Origin: M0108 sp963841065
Lineage (GTDB): Bacteria > Pseudomonadota > Gammaproteobacteria > Chromatiales > Chromatiaceae
Length of the DNA: 64,000 bases
Assembly (NCBI GenBank): GCA_963841065.1
Contig: CAWJBI010000050.1
Coordinates: 4,746-68,745, forward strand
Direction: 5' to 3'
Below, piece by piece: positions 9,627-18,450 of the stretch (position 1 is the first letter of the stretch; every line of letters starts with the position of its first letter). The notes under the pieces are model-generated. The model had not been told where the DNA came from. It searched no databases and saw nothing but the letters and a program-made list of their open reading frames with translations. A program made the position numbers and the translations under genes.

Positions 9627-10718
9627 ATGTCAGAAGTCACGAAAGCATCCATCGAAGCCGCCATCAAGACCTACATCGAGCCCAGCCTGGGCCGTGACCT
9701 GATCGGTGCCGCTTGCGTCAAGGGGATCGAGATCGAGGGCGGCAAGGTTAAGGTCGAGGTCGTCCTCGGCTTCCCCGCCAAGGGCGTGGTCGAGGTCATC
9801 GCCGCGGCCCTGCGGGAACGGATCGCCGCGGTACCGGGCGTCACCGCCGCCGAGGTGGATGTGACCTGGAAGGTGGTCGCCCACTCCGTCCAGAAGTCCC
9901 TCAAGCCCATTGATAATGTCAAAAACATCATCGCCGTCGCCTCCGGCAAGGGTGGCGTGGGCAAATCCACCACCGCCGTCAATCTGGCCCTGGCCCTGTC
10001 CGCCGAGGGCGCCCGGGTCGGTATCCTGGACGCCGATATCTATGGCCCCTCCCAGCCGCGCATGCTCGGCATCTCCGGCCGGCCCGAGTCCAATGACGGT
10101 AACAGCCTGGAGCCCATGAACTCCTATCACCTCCAGGCCATGTCCATCGGCTTCCTCATCGACGAGGAGACCCCCATGATCTGGCGTGGCCCCATGGTGA
10201 CCCAGGCCCTGGAGCAACTCCTCAACGATACCAACTGGGCGGACCTCGACTATCTGGTCATAGATCTGCCGCCGGGCACCGGCGACACCCAGTTGACCCT
10301 GGCCCAGAAGGTGCCCGTCTCCGGCGCCGTCATCGTCACCACACCCCAGGACATCGCCCTGCTGGATGCCCGCAAGGGCCTCAAGATGTTCCAGAAGGTC
10401 GAGGTGCCGGTGCTGGGTATCGTCGAGAACATGAGCACCCACATCTGCTCCCAGTGCGGCCACGAGGAACACATCTTTGGCTCCGGCGGTGGCCAATCCA
10501 TGGCCGACCAGTATGGCATCGATCTCCTCGGCTCCCTGCCCCTGGACATCGCCATCCGCGTGGAGACCGACGGCGGTAAGCCCACCGTGGTCGCCCAGCC
10601 GGAGTCCCGTATCACCGAGATCTACCGCGAGATCGCCCGCAAGACGGCGGCCAAGCTGTCGCTCCAGGCCAAGGATTACGCCGCCAAGTTCCCGCGCATC
10701 GTCATCCAGAACAACTGA
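9627..10718 (+). CDS. apbC: Iron-sulfur cluster carrier ATPase ApbC/Mrp
   Basis: ApbC/Mrp binds and transfers Fe-S clusters to apoproteins. The 363-aa product has an N-terminal MIP18/DUF59-type domain (residues about 5-80), then the P-loop ASGKGGVGKSTTAVNLALAL near 110, GILDADIYGPSQPRML, and a DLPPGTGD Walker B region. The cluster-binding CxxC pair is visible in HICSQCGHEE near residue 280. An in-frame opening extends upstream to 9423, but the ATG at 9627 gives the normal family N-terminus and is preceded by ACGGAG. The NIF3-like gene follows 10 bp later, suggesting an operon. Confidence 0.94.
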   Translation: MSEVTKASIEAAIKTYIEPSLGRDLIGAACVKGIEIEGGKVKVEVVLGFPAKGVVEVIAAALRERIAAVPGVTAAEVDVTWKVVAHSVQKSLKPIDNVKNIIAVASGKGGVGKSTTAVNLALALSAEGARVGILDADIYGPSQPRMLGISGRPESNDGNSLEPMNSYHLQAMSIGFLIDEETPMIWRGPMVTQALEQLLNDTNWADLDYLVIDLPPGTGDTQLTLAQKVPVSGAVIVTTPQDIALLDARKGLKMFQKVEVPVLGIVENMSTHICSQCGHEEHIFGSGGGQSMADQYGIDLLGSLPLDIAIRVETDGGKPTVVAQPESRITEIYREIARKTAAKLSLQAKDYAAKFPRIVIQNN

Positions 10719-10728
10719 TCCCCTCGCC

Positions 10729-11481
10729 ATGGTCCTGGCGCTTGAATTGGCGGCCTATTGCGACGCCCTGTTGGGGGCGCGGGACTTTGACGACTACTGT
10801 CCCAATGGGCTTCAGGTCGAGGGCACCCGGCCCGTTCGTCGCCTGGTCTCAGGCGTGACGGCCAGCCTGGCCCTCATCGAGGCGGCCAGCGCGGCGGCGG
10901 CGGATGCCATCCTGGTCCATCATGGCTGGTTCTGGAAGGGGGAGGCCCCCTGCCTGACCGGCCTCAAGGGCCGCCGGGCGCGGGCCCTGATGGCGTCGGG
11001 GGCCAGTCTCCTGGCTTATCACCTGCCCCTGGATGCCCATGGGGAGCTGGGCAACAACCACCAGTTGGCGCGGTTGCTGGGTATCGTGGCGCCGGAGCCG
11101 ACCGGGGCTGGCCGTGGCCTGGTGTGGCGCGGCCAACTGGCCCAGCCCCTGGCGGGAGAGGCCTTTGCCGAGCAGGTGGCGGTCGCCCTCGGGCGGCCGC
11201 CGCTGCATGTCCCGGCCGGGGACCGCCCCCTGGCCGCCCTTGCCTGGTGCAGCGGTGCCGCCCAGGGCTTTATCGAGGAGGCGGCGGCCCTGGGCGTCGA
11301 TGCCTACCTCAGCGGCGAGATCTCCGAGCAGACCACCCACCTGGCCAGGGAACTGGGCATCGATTATTTCGCCGCCGGTCATCACGCCACTGAACGCCTG
11401 GGGGTCCAGGCCTTGGGCGCGCACCTGGCGGCTCACTTCGGCCTTGAGCACCATTTTCTGGACATCGACAACCCGGCCTGA
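10729..11481 (+). CDS. NIF3-like dinuclear metal centre protein (YbgI family)
   Basis: Members of the NIF3/YbgI family form toroidal hexamers with a dinuclear metal site. Roles proposed include GTP cyclohydrolase-like or hydrolase functions, none settled. The 250-aa product shows the conserved metal-ligand blocks: DYCPNGLQVEG near residue 22, ILVHHGWFWKG near 62, YHLPLDAHGELGNN near 97, and SGEISEQTTHLARELGIDYF followed by GHHATERLGVQALG near the C-terminus. The ATG at 10729 lies 10 bp after apbC. A G/C-rich perfect inverted repeat follows the stop (11483-11501), but it lacks a T run and may only weakly terminate. Confidence 0.92.
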   Translation: MVLALELAAYCDALLGARDFDDYCPNGLQVEGTRPVRRLVSGVTASLALIEAASAAAADAILVHHGWFWKGEAPCLTGLKGRRARALMASGASLLAYHLPLDAHGELGNNHQLARLLGIVAPEPTGAGRGLVWRGQLAQPLAGEAFAEQVAVALGRPPLHVPAGDRPLAALAWCSGAAQGFIEEAAALGVDAYLSGEISEQTTHLARELGIDYFAAGHHATERLGVQALGAHLAAHFGLEHHFLDIDNPA

Positions 11482-11677
11482 GGGGGCCGGGACCCGGCCC
11501 CTACCCCAAAATTTCCTATTACCATCCCAAGGCATACCTTGACCCATTGGGGACGATGGGCGAGAATTCCACGTCGGTTTTCGTTGCTTCGACGGAGTGG
11601 GACTTTTGCCTTCTCGAACGGGTGCTGCTTCTATCGCGGAGGCGAACCCGCCGAGTCAACCGGGGGTTGTAATAAAG

Positions 11678-12271
11678 ATGAGCGCACAAGGCGTTGACAA
11701 GAACCGGCGGCGCGTATTAATCGCCGCCACTAGCGTGGTTGGGGCCGTGGGCGCTGGCTTTGTAGCCGTCCCCTTCCTCAGCTACTGGAACCCGAGCGCC
11801 AAGGCCCGCGCGGCCGGCGCTCCCGTCGAGGCGGATATTGGCAAGCTCGAGCCGGGTGCCCTGCTGCGCGTCAAGTGGCGCGGCAAGCCCATCTGGATCG
11901 TCAGCCGCACCGAGTCCATGCTGGCCGGCCTGCCCGAACTCAATGCGTCCCTGACGGACCCGAACTCGACCGTGCCCCAGCAGCCCGCCTACTGTCAGAA
12001 CGAACACCGCTCCATCAAGCCCCAGTATCTCGTGGCCATCGGCATCTGCACCCACCTGGGGTGCTCGCCGACCTACCGACCCGACGTCGCCCCCGATGAT
12101 TTAGGTCCGAAATGGCTGGGCGGGTTTTTCTGCGCCTGCCACGGTTCCCGCTTCGACTTGGCGGGCCGGGTCTTCAAGGGTTCGCCAGCACCTACCAATC
12201 TGGTCATCCCCAAGCATAAATTTGTGTCCGATTCCGTCATAGTGGTGGGTGAAGACGGAGGAGCCGCCTGA
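11678..12271 (+). CDS. petA: Ubiquinol-cytochrome c reductase, Rieske iron-sulfur subunit
   Basis: This is the Rieske subunit of the cytochrome bc1 complex, which takes electrons from quinol. The 197-aa product starts MSAQGVDKNRRRVLIAATSV, a twin-arginine-like N-terminus followed by one membrane anchor. The [2Fe-2S] ligands are in GICTHLGCSP near residue 125 and FCACHGSRFDLAGRVF near 150. The frame is open further upstream to 11597, but the ATG at 11678 gives the usual N-terminus. Its stop overlaps the petB start by one base, so the three pet genes are translationally linked. Confidence 0.95.
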   Translation: MSAQGVDKNRRRVLIAATSVVGAVGAGFVAVPFLSYWNPSAKARAAGAPVEADIGKLEPGALLRVKWRGKPIWIVSRTESMLAGLPELNASLTDPNSTVPQQPAYCQNEHRSIKPQYLVAIGICTHLGCSPTYRPDVAPDDLGPKWLGGFFCACHGSRFDLAGRVFKGSPAPTNLVIPKHKFVSDSVIVVGEDGGAA

Positions 12272-13510
12272 TGAGCACTGAAACCACATCCCCGGGCTTC
12301 CTCGGCTGGGTTGACAAGCGCTTTCCCCTGACCAAGGTCTGGAACGAGCATCTTGCCCAGTACTATGCCCCGAAGAATTTCAACTTCTGGTATTTCTTTG
12401 GCTCCCTGGCCATGTTGGTGCTGGTCATCCAGCTTCTGACCGGGATCTGGCTGGCCATGAACTACAAGCCCTCGGCGACGGAGGCCTTCGCCTCCGTCGA
12501 GTACATCATGCGCGATGTCAACTGGGGCTGGCTGATCCGCTACATCCACTCCACCGGGGCCTCGGCCTTTTTCATCGTCGTCTATCTCCATATGTTCCGG
12601 GCCCTCATGTACGGCTCCTACCGTAAGCCGCGGGAGCTGCTCTGGATCATCGGCGTCGTCATCTATCTGGCCATGATGGCCACGGCCTTCTTCGGCTACC
12701 TGCTGCCTTGGGGCCAGATGTCCTATTGGGGTGCCCAGGTCATCGTCAACCTCTTCGCGGCCGTCCCCAGCATCGGCGAGGACCTCTCGGTGTGGGTCCG
12801 CGGTGATTACGTCATCTCCGATACCACCCTCAACCGCTTCTTCGCCTTCCACTTCGTGGTGCCCTTCCTGCTGGCGGCCCTGGTCTTCATCCACATCGTG
12901 GCCCTGCACAAGGTGGGCTCCAACAACCCCGATGGCATCGAAATCAAGGAGAAAAAGGACGCGAACGGCATCCCCCTGGATGGCATTCCCTTCCACCCCT
13001 ACTACACGGTCAAGGATATTGCCGGCATCGTCGGTTTTTCTCGCCTTCTTCTCGGTTATCGTCTTCTTTATCCCGGACTTTTTCGGCCTCTTCCTGGAAG
13101 GTCCGAACTTCCAGCCGGCCAATCCCCTGCAGACCCCGGCGCATATCGCCCCGGTCTGGTACTTCACGCCCTTCTACGCCATGTTGCGGGCCGTGCCACC
13201 CATGTTTGGTTCCCAGTTCCCCGGCGTCGTGGTCATGTTTGGGGCCATCATCATCATGTTCTTCCTGCCCTGGCTCGATCACAGCCCCGTCAAGTCCATT
13301 CGCTACAAGGGCATCATCTCCAAGATCGCCCTGGGCATCTTTGCCGTCAGTTTCGTTGTCCTGGCCTATCTGGGCATGCAGCCCTCGACGCCAATCGCGA
13401 CCCTCATGGCACAGGTTTTCACGGTCCTGTACTTCCTGTTTTTCCTCCTGATGCCGATTTACTCCAAGCTGGACAAAACCTTGCCGGTTCCGGAGAGGGT
13501 GACGAAATGA
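12271..13510 (+). CDS. petB: Cytochrome b of the bc1 complex (one-base frameshift)
   Basis: Cytochrome b is the quinol-oxidising membrane core of the bc1 complex. The first part contains WGWLIRYIHSTGASAFF and LHMFRALMYGSYRKPRELLW, with haem-ligand His residues and several membrane segments, up to about 13034. The frame then changes at a run of five T (13035-13039). Reading four T restores GFLAFFSVIVFFIPDFFG and the remaining helices to the stop at 13510, giving 412 aa. Without correction the first frame runs on into petC and mimics a cytochrome b-c1 fusion, which is not real. A homopolymer sequencing error is the simplest explanation. Confidence 0.93.
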
Positions 13511-14247
13511 GAAAGCTGATTCTTGCCTCGGTCCTGTTTCTGGCCCCCATCTTGGCGTCGGCGTCAAGCGAAGGTGTTGCTCTGCAGGATGCCAACATCG
13601 ACCTCAAGGACAAGGCGTCCTTGCAACGCGGAGCCGGGCACTTCGTCAATTACTGCATGGGCTGTCATTCCCTTCACTTCATGCGTTATAACCGCATGGC
13701 CGAGGATCTGGATATCGACGACACCACCCTGCGTCAGAATCTGATCCTGACCGGCGCCAAGCCTGGCGATCTCATGATCTCGTCCATGAGCCCGGAGAAC
13801 GCCGCCAAGTGGTTGGATATCGCGGTGCCCGATCTGACCCTGGTCACCCGCTGGCGCTCCCCGGATTGGGTGTACAGCTATCTCAAGAGCTTCTACGTCG
13901 ATCCGAGCCGTCCCTATGGCGTCAATAACCTGGTCTTCCCGCAGGTCGGCATGCCGAACGTCCTGGCGGGTCTCCAGGGGGTTCAGCAGCCCAAGTTCGA
14001 GGAACATAAGAGCGCGGACGGCCAGGTCGTCCAGCGGGTGGTGGGGATCGAACATGCGGTTGGCGGCACCCTGTCGGCCGAGGAGTTCGACACCTTTGCC
14101 CGCGATCTGACGGCCTTCCTGACCTATGCCGGCGAGCCCATGAAGCTGGAGCGTCAGAAGCTGGGTATCTATGTCCTCATCTTCCTCGCCCTCTTCTTTG
14201 TCGTCGCCTACGCCCTGAAGAAGGAATATTGGAAAGACGTCCACTGA
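13507..14247 (+). CDS. petC: Cytochrome c1 of the bc1 complex
   Basis: Cytochrome c1 passes electrons from the Rieske protein to a soluble cytochrome c. The 246-aa product has a signal peptide (MRKLILASVLFLAPILASAS), a haem-binding CMGCH motif near residue 50, a candidate axial Met in VGMPNVL near 150, and a C-terminal membrane anchor (GIYVLIFLALFFVVAYAL). The ATG overlaps the petB stop as ATGA. A strong intrinsic terminator lies about 60 bp downstream, closing the petABC operon. Confidence 0.95.
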   Translation: MRKLILASVLFLAPILASASSEGVALQDANIDLKDKASLQRGAGHFVNYCMGCHSLHFMRYNRMAEDLDIDDTTLRQNLILTGAKPGDLMISSMSPENAAKWLDIAVPDLTLVTRWRSPDWVYSYLKSFYVDPSRPYGVNNLVFPQVGMPNVLAGLQGVQQPKFEEHKSADGQVVQRVVGIEHAVGGTLSAEEFDTFARDLTAFLTYAGEPMKLERQKLGIYVLIFLALFFVVAYALKKEYWKDVH

Positions 14248-14309
14248 CCGGATTCCGGGCTGGCGCTTATAGGTTTTAGGCGCCGGTCCCGGCCCCTGGA
14301 TTGATGGCT

Positions 14310-14333
14310 AGCCCCGCCCATGCGGGGCTTTTT
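14310..14333 (+). terminator. Rho-independent terminator after petABC
   Basis: A perfect 8-bp stem (AGCCCCGC / GCGGGGCT) with a CCAT loop is followed immediately by a run of five T. It lies between petC and sspA on the plus strand. Confidence 0.88.
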
Positions 14334-14454
14334 GCCGATGGGCCCGGCTCTAATCCACAATCGCCAATCCAGAATCTCGGCTATAATCGGCCCCAGCAAA
14401 AATCGGGGCTCCGCGCGAGGGGCTTTCCTTCGTTGGAGCAAAGGACAAATATCC

Positions 14455-15093
14455 GTGGGTACGAACCGAAGATCCGTGATGACTCTCTTCTCAGACCCCG
14501 CTTGCCCCTTCTGCCATCGTGTCCGTATTGTCCTTGCCGAAAAGGGCATAGCGGTGGAAGTCGTTGACGTGGACGCCCAGAATCTCCCCGAGGAGGTGAT
14601 GGACTTCAACCCCTACGGCACGGTACCCACCCTGGTCGATCGCGACCTACGGCTATGGGAATCGCGCATTATCATGGAATACCTGGATGAGCGCTTTCCT
14701 CACCCCCCGCTCATGCCGGTGGACCCCATTGCCCGCGCCAATGCCCGCCTCTTCATGTACCGGGTCGATCAGGATTGGTACCAGCTCATGGGCCGCATCC
14801 TCAAGGGGACCCAGGATGCCGACATCGCCCAGGCCCGCAAGGAGCTGCGCGAGAGCCTCATCGTCACCTCCCCCGTCTTTGGCGCCAAGCCCTACTTCAT
14901 GAGCGACGAGTTTTCCCTGGTCGATTGCAGCATTGCGCCCTTGCTCTGGCGGCTGCCGATTCTGGGGGTGGAACTCCCGCCCAACGCGACGGCCATCCAC
15001 CAGTACATCAAGCGCATTTTCGATCTGCCCTCCTTCCGCCACAGTCTCACCGAGATCGAGCGGGAGATGCCCCACGAGCCCCCGCGCCGCTGA
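14455..15093 (+). CDS. sspA: Stringent starvation protein A
   Basis: SspA is a glutathione-S-transferase-fold protein that binds RNA polymerase and affects stationary-phase and acid-stress transcription. I chose the GTG at 14455 because AAGGA lies 9 bp upstream and the resulting 212-aa protein equals the E. coli length and aligns from its N-terminus (NRRSVMTLFSDP). An internal ATG at 14479 is the alternative. Family blocks include VRIVLAEKGIAVEVVDVD, LWESRIIMEYLDERFPHPPL and SDEFSLVDCSIAPLLWRLP. A Cys-Pro-Phe-Cys motif (PACPFCHRV) sits where E. coli SspA lacks cysteines. sspB follows 23 bp later. Confidence 0.93.
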   Translation: MGTNRRSVMTLFSDPACPFCHRVRIVLAEKGIAVEVVDVDAQNLPEEVMDFNPYGTVPTLVDRDLRLWESRIIMEYLDERFPHPPLMPVDPIARANARLFMYRVDQDWYQLMGRILKGTQDADIAQARKELRESLIVTSPVFGAKPYFMSDEFSLVDCSIAPLLWRLPILGVELPPNATAIHQYIKRIFDLPSFRHSLTEIEREMPHEPPRR

Positions 15094-15116
15094 TCCGGGC
15101 GCGAGTCGGTCCCGCC

Positions 15117-15518
15117 ATGACACCTAATCGTCCCTACCTGATCCGCGCCCTTTATGAGTGGATCCTGGACAATGACATGACGCCGCATCTGCTGGTGGAT
15201 ACCAGTCGCTCCCCCACCGTGGTGCCCTCCCAGTTTGTCCAGGACGGCAAGATCGTCCTCAACGTCAGCCCCGGCGCCGTGCGCGGACTGGTCATCGGCA
15301 ACGACCAAATCGTCTTCAACGCCCGCTTCTCGGGCCGTCCCATGGATGTCCTGGTCCCGGTCGAGGCCGTCATGGGTATCTATGCCCGCGAAAACGGCCA
15401 TGGCATGCTCTTCCCCGAGGATGAAGGGGACGCCAACCCCCCATCCCCGCCCGACAAGGGCCCCCCGTCTCCCCTTAAACCCAAACGCGGAAAACCCAAC
15501 CTACGGGTCGTCAAGTAG
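15117..15518 (+). CDS. sspB: ClpXP adaptor SspB
   Basis: SspB delivers ssrA-tagged peptides to the ClpXP protease. The 133-aa product has the substrate-binding fold (residues about 4-105), with YLIRALYEWILDNDMTPHLL, LNVSPGAVRGLVIGND and FNARFSGRPMDVLVPVEAV. A proline- and lysine-rich flexible tail follows. It ends in RGKPNLRVVK, the short ClpX-binding tail typical of SspB. It sits directly behind sspA in the usual order. Confidence 0.95.
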   Translation: MTPNRPYLIRALYEWILDNDMTPHLLVDTSRSPTVVPSQFVQDGKIVLNVSPGAVRGLVIGNDQIVFNARFSGRPMDVLVPVEAVMGIYARENGHGMLFPEDEGDANPPSPPDKGPPSPLKPKRGKPNLRVVK

Positions 15519-15526
15519 CCGCGGAT

Positions 15527-15841
15527 TCAGGCATCCCAAGTCCGCCCCGGCAGTCCGAAGCTGATCTCCTCCAGGTACAGGCCCACCAGGGTCAGATAGC
15601 CGCCCTGGCGTCCCGAGCCTTCCTCGCTGAATTCGAATCGATAGGTGCGCCTCAGCCGCAGCCCATCGGTTGTCCAGCGCACCCGCAGGCGGCGCAGGGC
15701 CACCGTCTGGTCGAGAAACTGGAGTTCGCGCTCCTCGCAGGCCGCGCGGCAGATACCGAGGGCCAACTCCCGCGCCCGCAGGCTATCGAGCCAGTACCAG
15801 CCGATGAGTAGCAGGACAAAAATGGCCAGGAGGCTTTCCAT
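15527..15841 (-). CDS. DUF3301 family protein
   Basis: This is a small membrane-anchored protein of unknown function resembling the DUF3301 family of gammaproteobacteria. From the ATG at 15841 it encodes 104 aa: one N-terminal membrane segment (MESLLAIFVLLLIGWYWLDS), then a soluble region with QFLDQTVALRRLRVRW, LRLRRTYRFEFSEEG and YLTLVGLYLEEI. The frame is open upstream to 15892, but the shorter start places the membrane segment at the N-terminus as in the family. It converges on sspB with only 8 bp between stops. Confidence 0.82.
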   Translation of the reverse strand: MESLLAIFVLLLIGWYWLDSLRARELALGICRAACEERELQFLDQTVALRRLRVRWTTDGLRLRRTYRFEFSEEGSGRQGGYLTLVGLYLEEISFGLPGRTWDA

Positions 15842-16309
15842 AGAGGGGCTCGGGCGAACCAGGGTTCGTGTTAGCGGGGGCTTGTTTGGCAAGGAAGTTA
15901 GCGTGGTGGGCTTGGGGAGACGCCTTTATTTTCCGAGGATAGCATAGGACCCCGTCAGTCGCGGCGGCGGTGCCAAGGGTGGCGGCCCGGCGTCGCAACC
16001 CATGCCGAACGGAAGCCGAGTCAGCGGGCCAGGAGGATTTCCGGCCTTAATCGTACGCATCCAGGGTTCCCAGGTCCGTAACCATCTCCGGCCCAGAGGG
16101 GAGGGTGCTATCATTATCCTCGGCGTAACCTTCGGCATGATGCCCAAGACTTCATGACGAGGTTCGCCAGCCGGCATTTCCCGCGACGGGGTCTCTCGCC
16201 GATAGGATTTGCCATCAACCCGCGATCAGTCGCCTTGTGTTGCGAGGGGTCGTGTTTTCCCATGTCCTTGCCTGGCCGCCATGCCGGGAATGTTGTAGGA
16301 CCACCCTAA
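15842..16309 (+). other. Intergenic region upstream of the BicA-like transporter
   Basis: This 468-base stretch lies between two divergent genes. It holds no convincing ORF. An AGGA at about 16296 with suitable spacing serves as ribosome site for the transporter. I could not assign a promoter or a LysR-type operator with confidence. Confidence 0.4.
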
Positions 16310-17971
16310 ATGAATTTGATCAACGGCCTTCATTTCAGAAACCTGCGCGGGGATATCTACGGTGGCATCACCGCCGGGGTGGTGGCCTTACCATTAGCCT
16401 TGGCCATGGGCGTCGCCTCCGGCGCCGGACCCATCGCGGGTATGTATGGCGCCATCTTCGTGGGCTTCTTCGCCGCCCTGTTCGGTGGCACTCCCGCTCA
16501 GGTCTCGGGTCCCACCGGCCCCATGACGGTGGTCATGGCGGCAATCTTCACCCAATACACGGCCATGTTTCCGGACGACCCGGCGCGGGGCGCGGCCCTG
16601 GCCTTTACCGTGGTCATGCTGGGCGGCCTATTCCAGATTCTGTTTGGCTTCCTCAAGATTGGCAAATTCATCGAGTTGGTACCGCACCCGGTCGTTTCGG
16701 GCTTTATGAGCGGCATCGGGGTCATCATCATCCTTTTGCAACTGCCGCCCCTGCTGGGCTACCCCACCCAGGCCGGCCCCCTGGCCTCGGCGGAGGTCTT
16801 GCCCCTGGCCCTCGACCATATCGTTTTCGACGCCGTCATCCTGGGCGCTATCTCCCTGGCCATTGTCTTGTTTCTGCCGAAGAAGATCGGACGCCTCATC
16901 CCCTCGCCCCTGGTGGCCCTCATCGTGGGGACCCTGGTTTATATGCTGTTCCTGCGTGGCGGCAATGCCTCGATCCTTGGCCAGATCCCCACCGGTTTGC
17001 CGGAGCCCCGGATGCCGACCTTCGAGTTCACCCTGCTGCCCATGATGCTCCAGTCCGCCCTGACCCTGGCGGCCTTGGGTGCCATCGATTCCCTGCTGAC
17101 TTCCCTGGTGGCGGACAACATCACCCGCACCTACCACAAATCGGACCGGGAACTCATCGGCCAGGGCATCGGTAACACCATCGCGGGATTGTTCGGCGGC
17201 CTGCCGGGCGCGGGCGCCACCATGCGGACCGTGGTCAATGTCAAGTCAGGCGGTCAGACCCCCCTCTCCGGCGCCCTGCATTCGGTCGTCCTGCTGGCCA
17301 TCGCCCTGGGCGCTGGCGCCCTGGCGAGCAATATCCCCAATGCCGTGCTGGCGGGCATCCTGATCAAGGTCGGCATCGACATCATCGACTGGGACTATCT
17401 CAAGCACCTGCGCCATGCCCCCAAGGCCGGCGTGACCATGATGCTGGTGGTGCTGGTGATGACCGTTTTCGTCGATCTCATCATTGCCGTGGCCACGGGT
17501 ATGGTCATGGCCAGCATGGTCTTCATGAAGCGCCATTCGGATCTGCAACTCCAGAGCATCAAGACCATCCGTGAGGTGGACGAGGACACCCCCTTGTCGC
17601 CGGAGGAGGCGGAAATTTTCCGGGCGGCCCAGGGCCGTATCCTCCTGGTCCATCTGGGTGGACCCATGAGCTTTGGCGCCGCCAAGGGCATGGCCCGGCT
17701 CCTGGCCCAGTTTGACGAGTACGACAGCCTCATCCTGGAGTTGACCGACATGCCCCAGATCGACTTTACCGCCTCGCGCGCCCTCTTCGATATGGTGACG
17801 GACGCCAAGTCCATGGGGCGCGAGGTCTTTCTGGTCGGCACGCGCAAACCCGTCCAGGAGATGTTGACCAAGCAGGGCATCATCGCCGAGGTGCCCGCGG
17901 GCCACCGGGTCGAGAAGCGTCTGGCCGCCCTCCAGGAGGCCCAGCGATTGTTGCGGGCGAAGCAGGCCTAG
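16310..17971 (+). CDS. bicA: SulP-family anion transporter, BicA-like bicarbonate:Na+ symporter
   Basis: This is a SulP/SLC26 inner-membrane transporter with about 12-14 membrane segments (residues 15-400) and a C-terminal STAS domain (about 435-550). The sequence is close to cyanobacterial BicA as I recall it: HFRNLRGDIYGGITAGVVAL, GVASGAGPIAGMYGA, GFFAALFGGTPAQVSGPTGP, PHPVVSGFMSGIGVIIILLQ and GGLPGAGATMRTVVN all correspond. BicA takes up bicarbonate for CO2 fixation, which would suit an autotroph. Sulfate or another anion cannot be excluded from sequence. The gene is monocistronic apart from a possible small ORF 9 bp downstream. Confidence 0.85.
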   Translation: MNLINGLHFRNLRGDIYGGITAGVVALPLALAMGVASGAGPIAGMYGAIFVGFFAALFGGTPAQVSGPTGPMTVVMAAIFTQYTAMFPDDPARGAALAFTVVMLGGLFQILFGFLKIGKFIELVPHPVVSGFMSGIGVIIILLQLPPLLGYPTQAGPLASAEVLPLALDHIVFDAVILGAISLAIVLFLPKKIGRLIPSPLVALIVGTLVYMLFLRGGNASILGQIPTGLPEPRMPTFEFTLLPMMLQSALTLAALGAIDSLLTSLVADNITRTYHKSDRELIGQGIGNTIAGLFGGLPGAGATMRTVVNVKSGGQTPLSGALHSVVLLAIALGAGALASNIPNAVLAGILIKVGIDIIDWDYLKHLRHAPKAGVTMMLVVLVMTVFVDLIIAVATGMVMASMVFMKRHSDLQLQSIKTIREVDEDTPLSPEEAEIFRAAQGRILLVHLGGPMSFGAAKGMARLLAQFDEYDSLILELTDMPQIDFTASRALFDMVTDAKSMGREVFLVGTRKPVQEMLTKQGIIAEVPAGHRVEKRLAALQEAQRLLRAKQA

Positions 17972-17979
17972 TCGTTGGC

Positions 17980-18123
17980 ATGAGTGTTGAAGCCGAAATG
18001 GCCACCTTCCTGAAGCCCCTCGGGCCCGCTGCTCTGGCGTTAACAGCCTTACTCCAGATCGGGCTGATCTTCTATCTGATCAGGCGCGGCCGGCCCCCGG
18101 GGACGTGGAAAAACGACTTTTAG
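17980..18123 (+). CDS. Putative small single-span membrane protein (47 aa)
   Basis: This short frame starts 9 bp after the transporter stop. It encodes MSVEAEMATFLKPLGPAALA, a hydrophobic stretch (LTALLQIGLIFYLI), then a basic tail (RRGRPPGTWKNDF). One membrane span with positive-inside residues looks plausible. The ribosome site is weak, and an internal ATG at 17998 is an alternative start. Its stop abuts the tRNA-Met promoter. The family is unknown to me. Its position suggests co-expression with the transporter, but it could be a chance ORF. Confidence 0.4.
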   Translation: MSVEAEMATFLKPLGPAALALTALLQIGLIFYLIRRGRPPGTWKNDF

Positions 18124-18124
18124 C

Positions 18125-18153
18125 TTGACGCCCGCAACCCCGCTCACTAAGAT
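18125..18153 (+). promoter_or_regulatory. Sigma-70 promoter of tRNA-Met
   Basis: A -35 box TTGACG (18125-18130) and a -10 box TAAGAT (18148-18153) are 17 bp apart and end 13 bp before the tRNA 5' end. Confidence 0.75.
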
Positions 18154-18166
18154 GCCATCCTTTCCT

Positions 18167-18243
<77 letters not shown>

Positions 18244-18258
18244 AAATATAAATAAATC

Positions 18259-18281
18259 AGCCCCCTAATAGGGGCTTTTTT
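18259..18281 (+). terminator. Intrinsic terminator after tRNA-Met
   Basis: A 6-bp stem AGCCCC / GGGGCT with a CTAATA loop runs into TTTTTT, 15 bp downstream of the tRNA. Confidence 0.85.
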
Positions 18282-18450
18282 ATGTCGGTGGGAATTGGGG
18301 CTAATCAGGGCGTCTCCTGGCTACATTTTCCGAAGGCCCTATGTTGGGATTCTCCCTCCCTACTCGGCCGAGATCCATTTGGGATCGCCCTATAGCTGCA
18401 TCGGAGCGGCCGTCGTCTATCTCTGGGCCGAGACCCTGGGATCCACTGGA

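Noticed and set aside
12271..14247. A continuous 658-codon frame joining cytochrome b and cytochrome c1, looking like a fusion.
   Set aside because: The second third of that frame is nonsense; the true cytochrome b helices continue in another frame after a T run, and cytochrome c1 has its own ATG and signal peptide.
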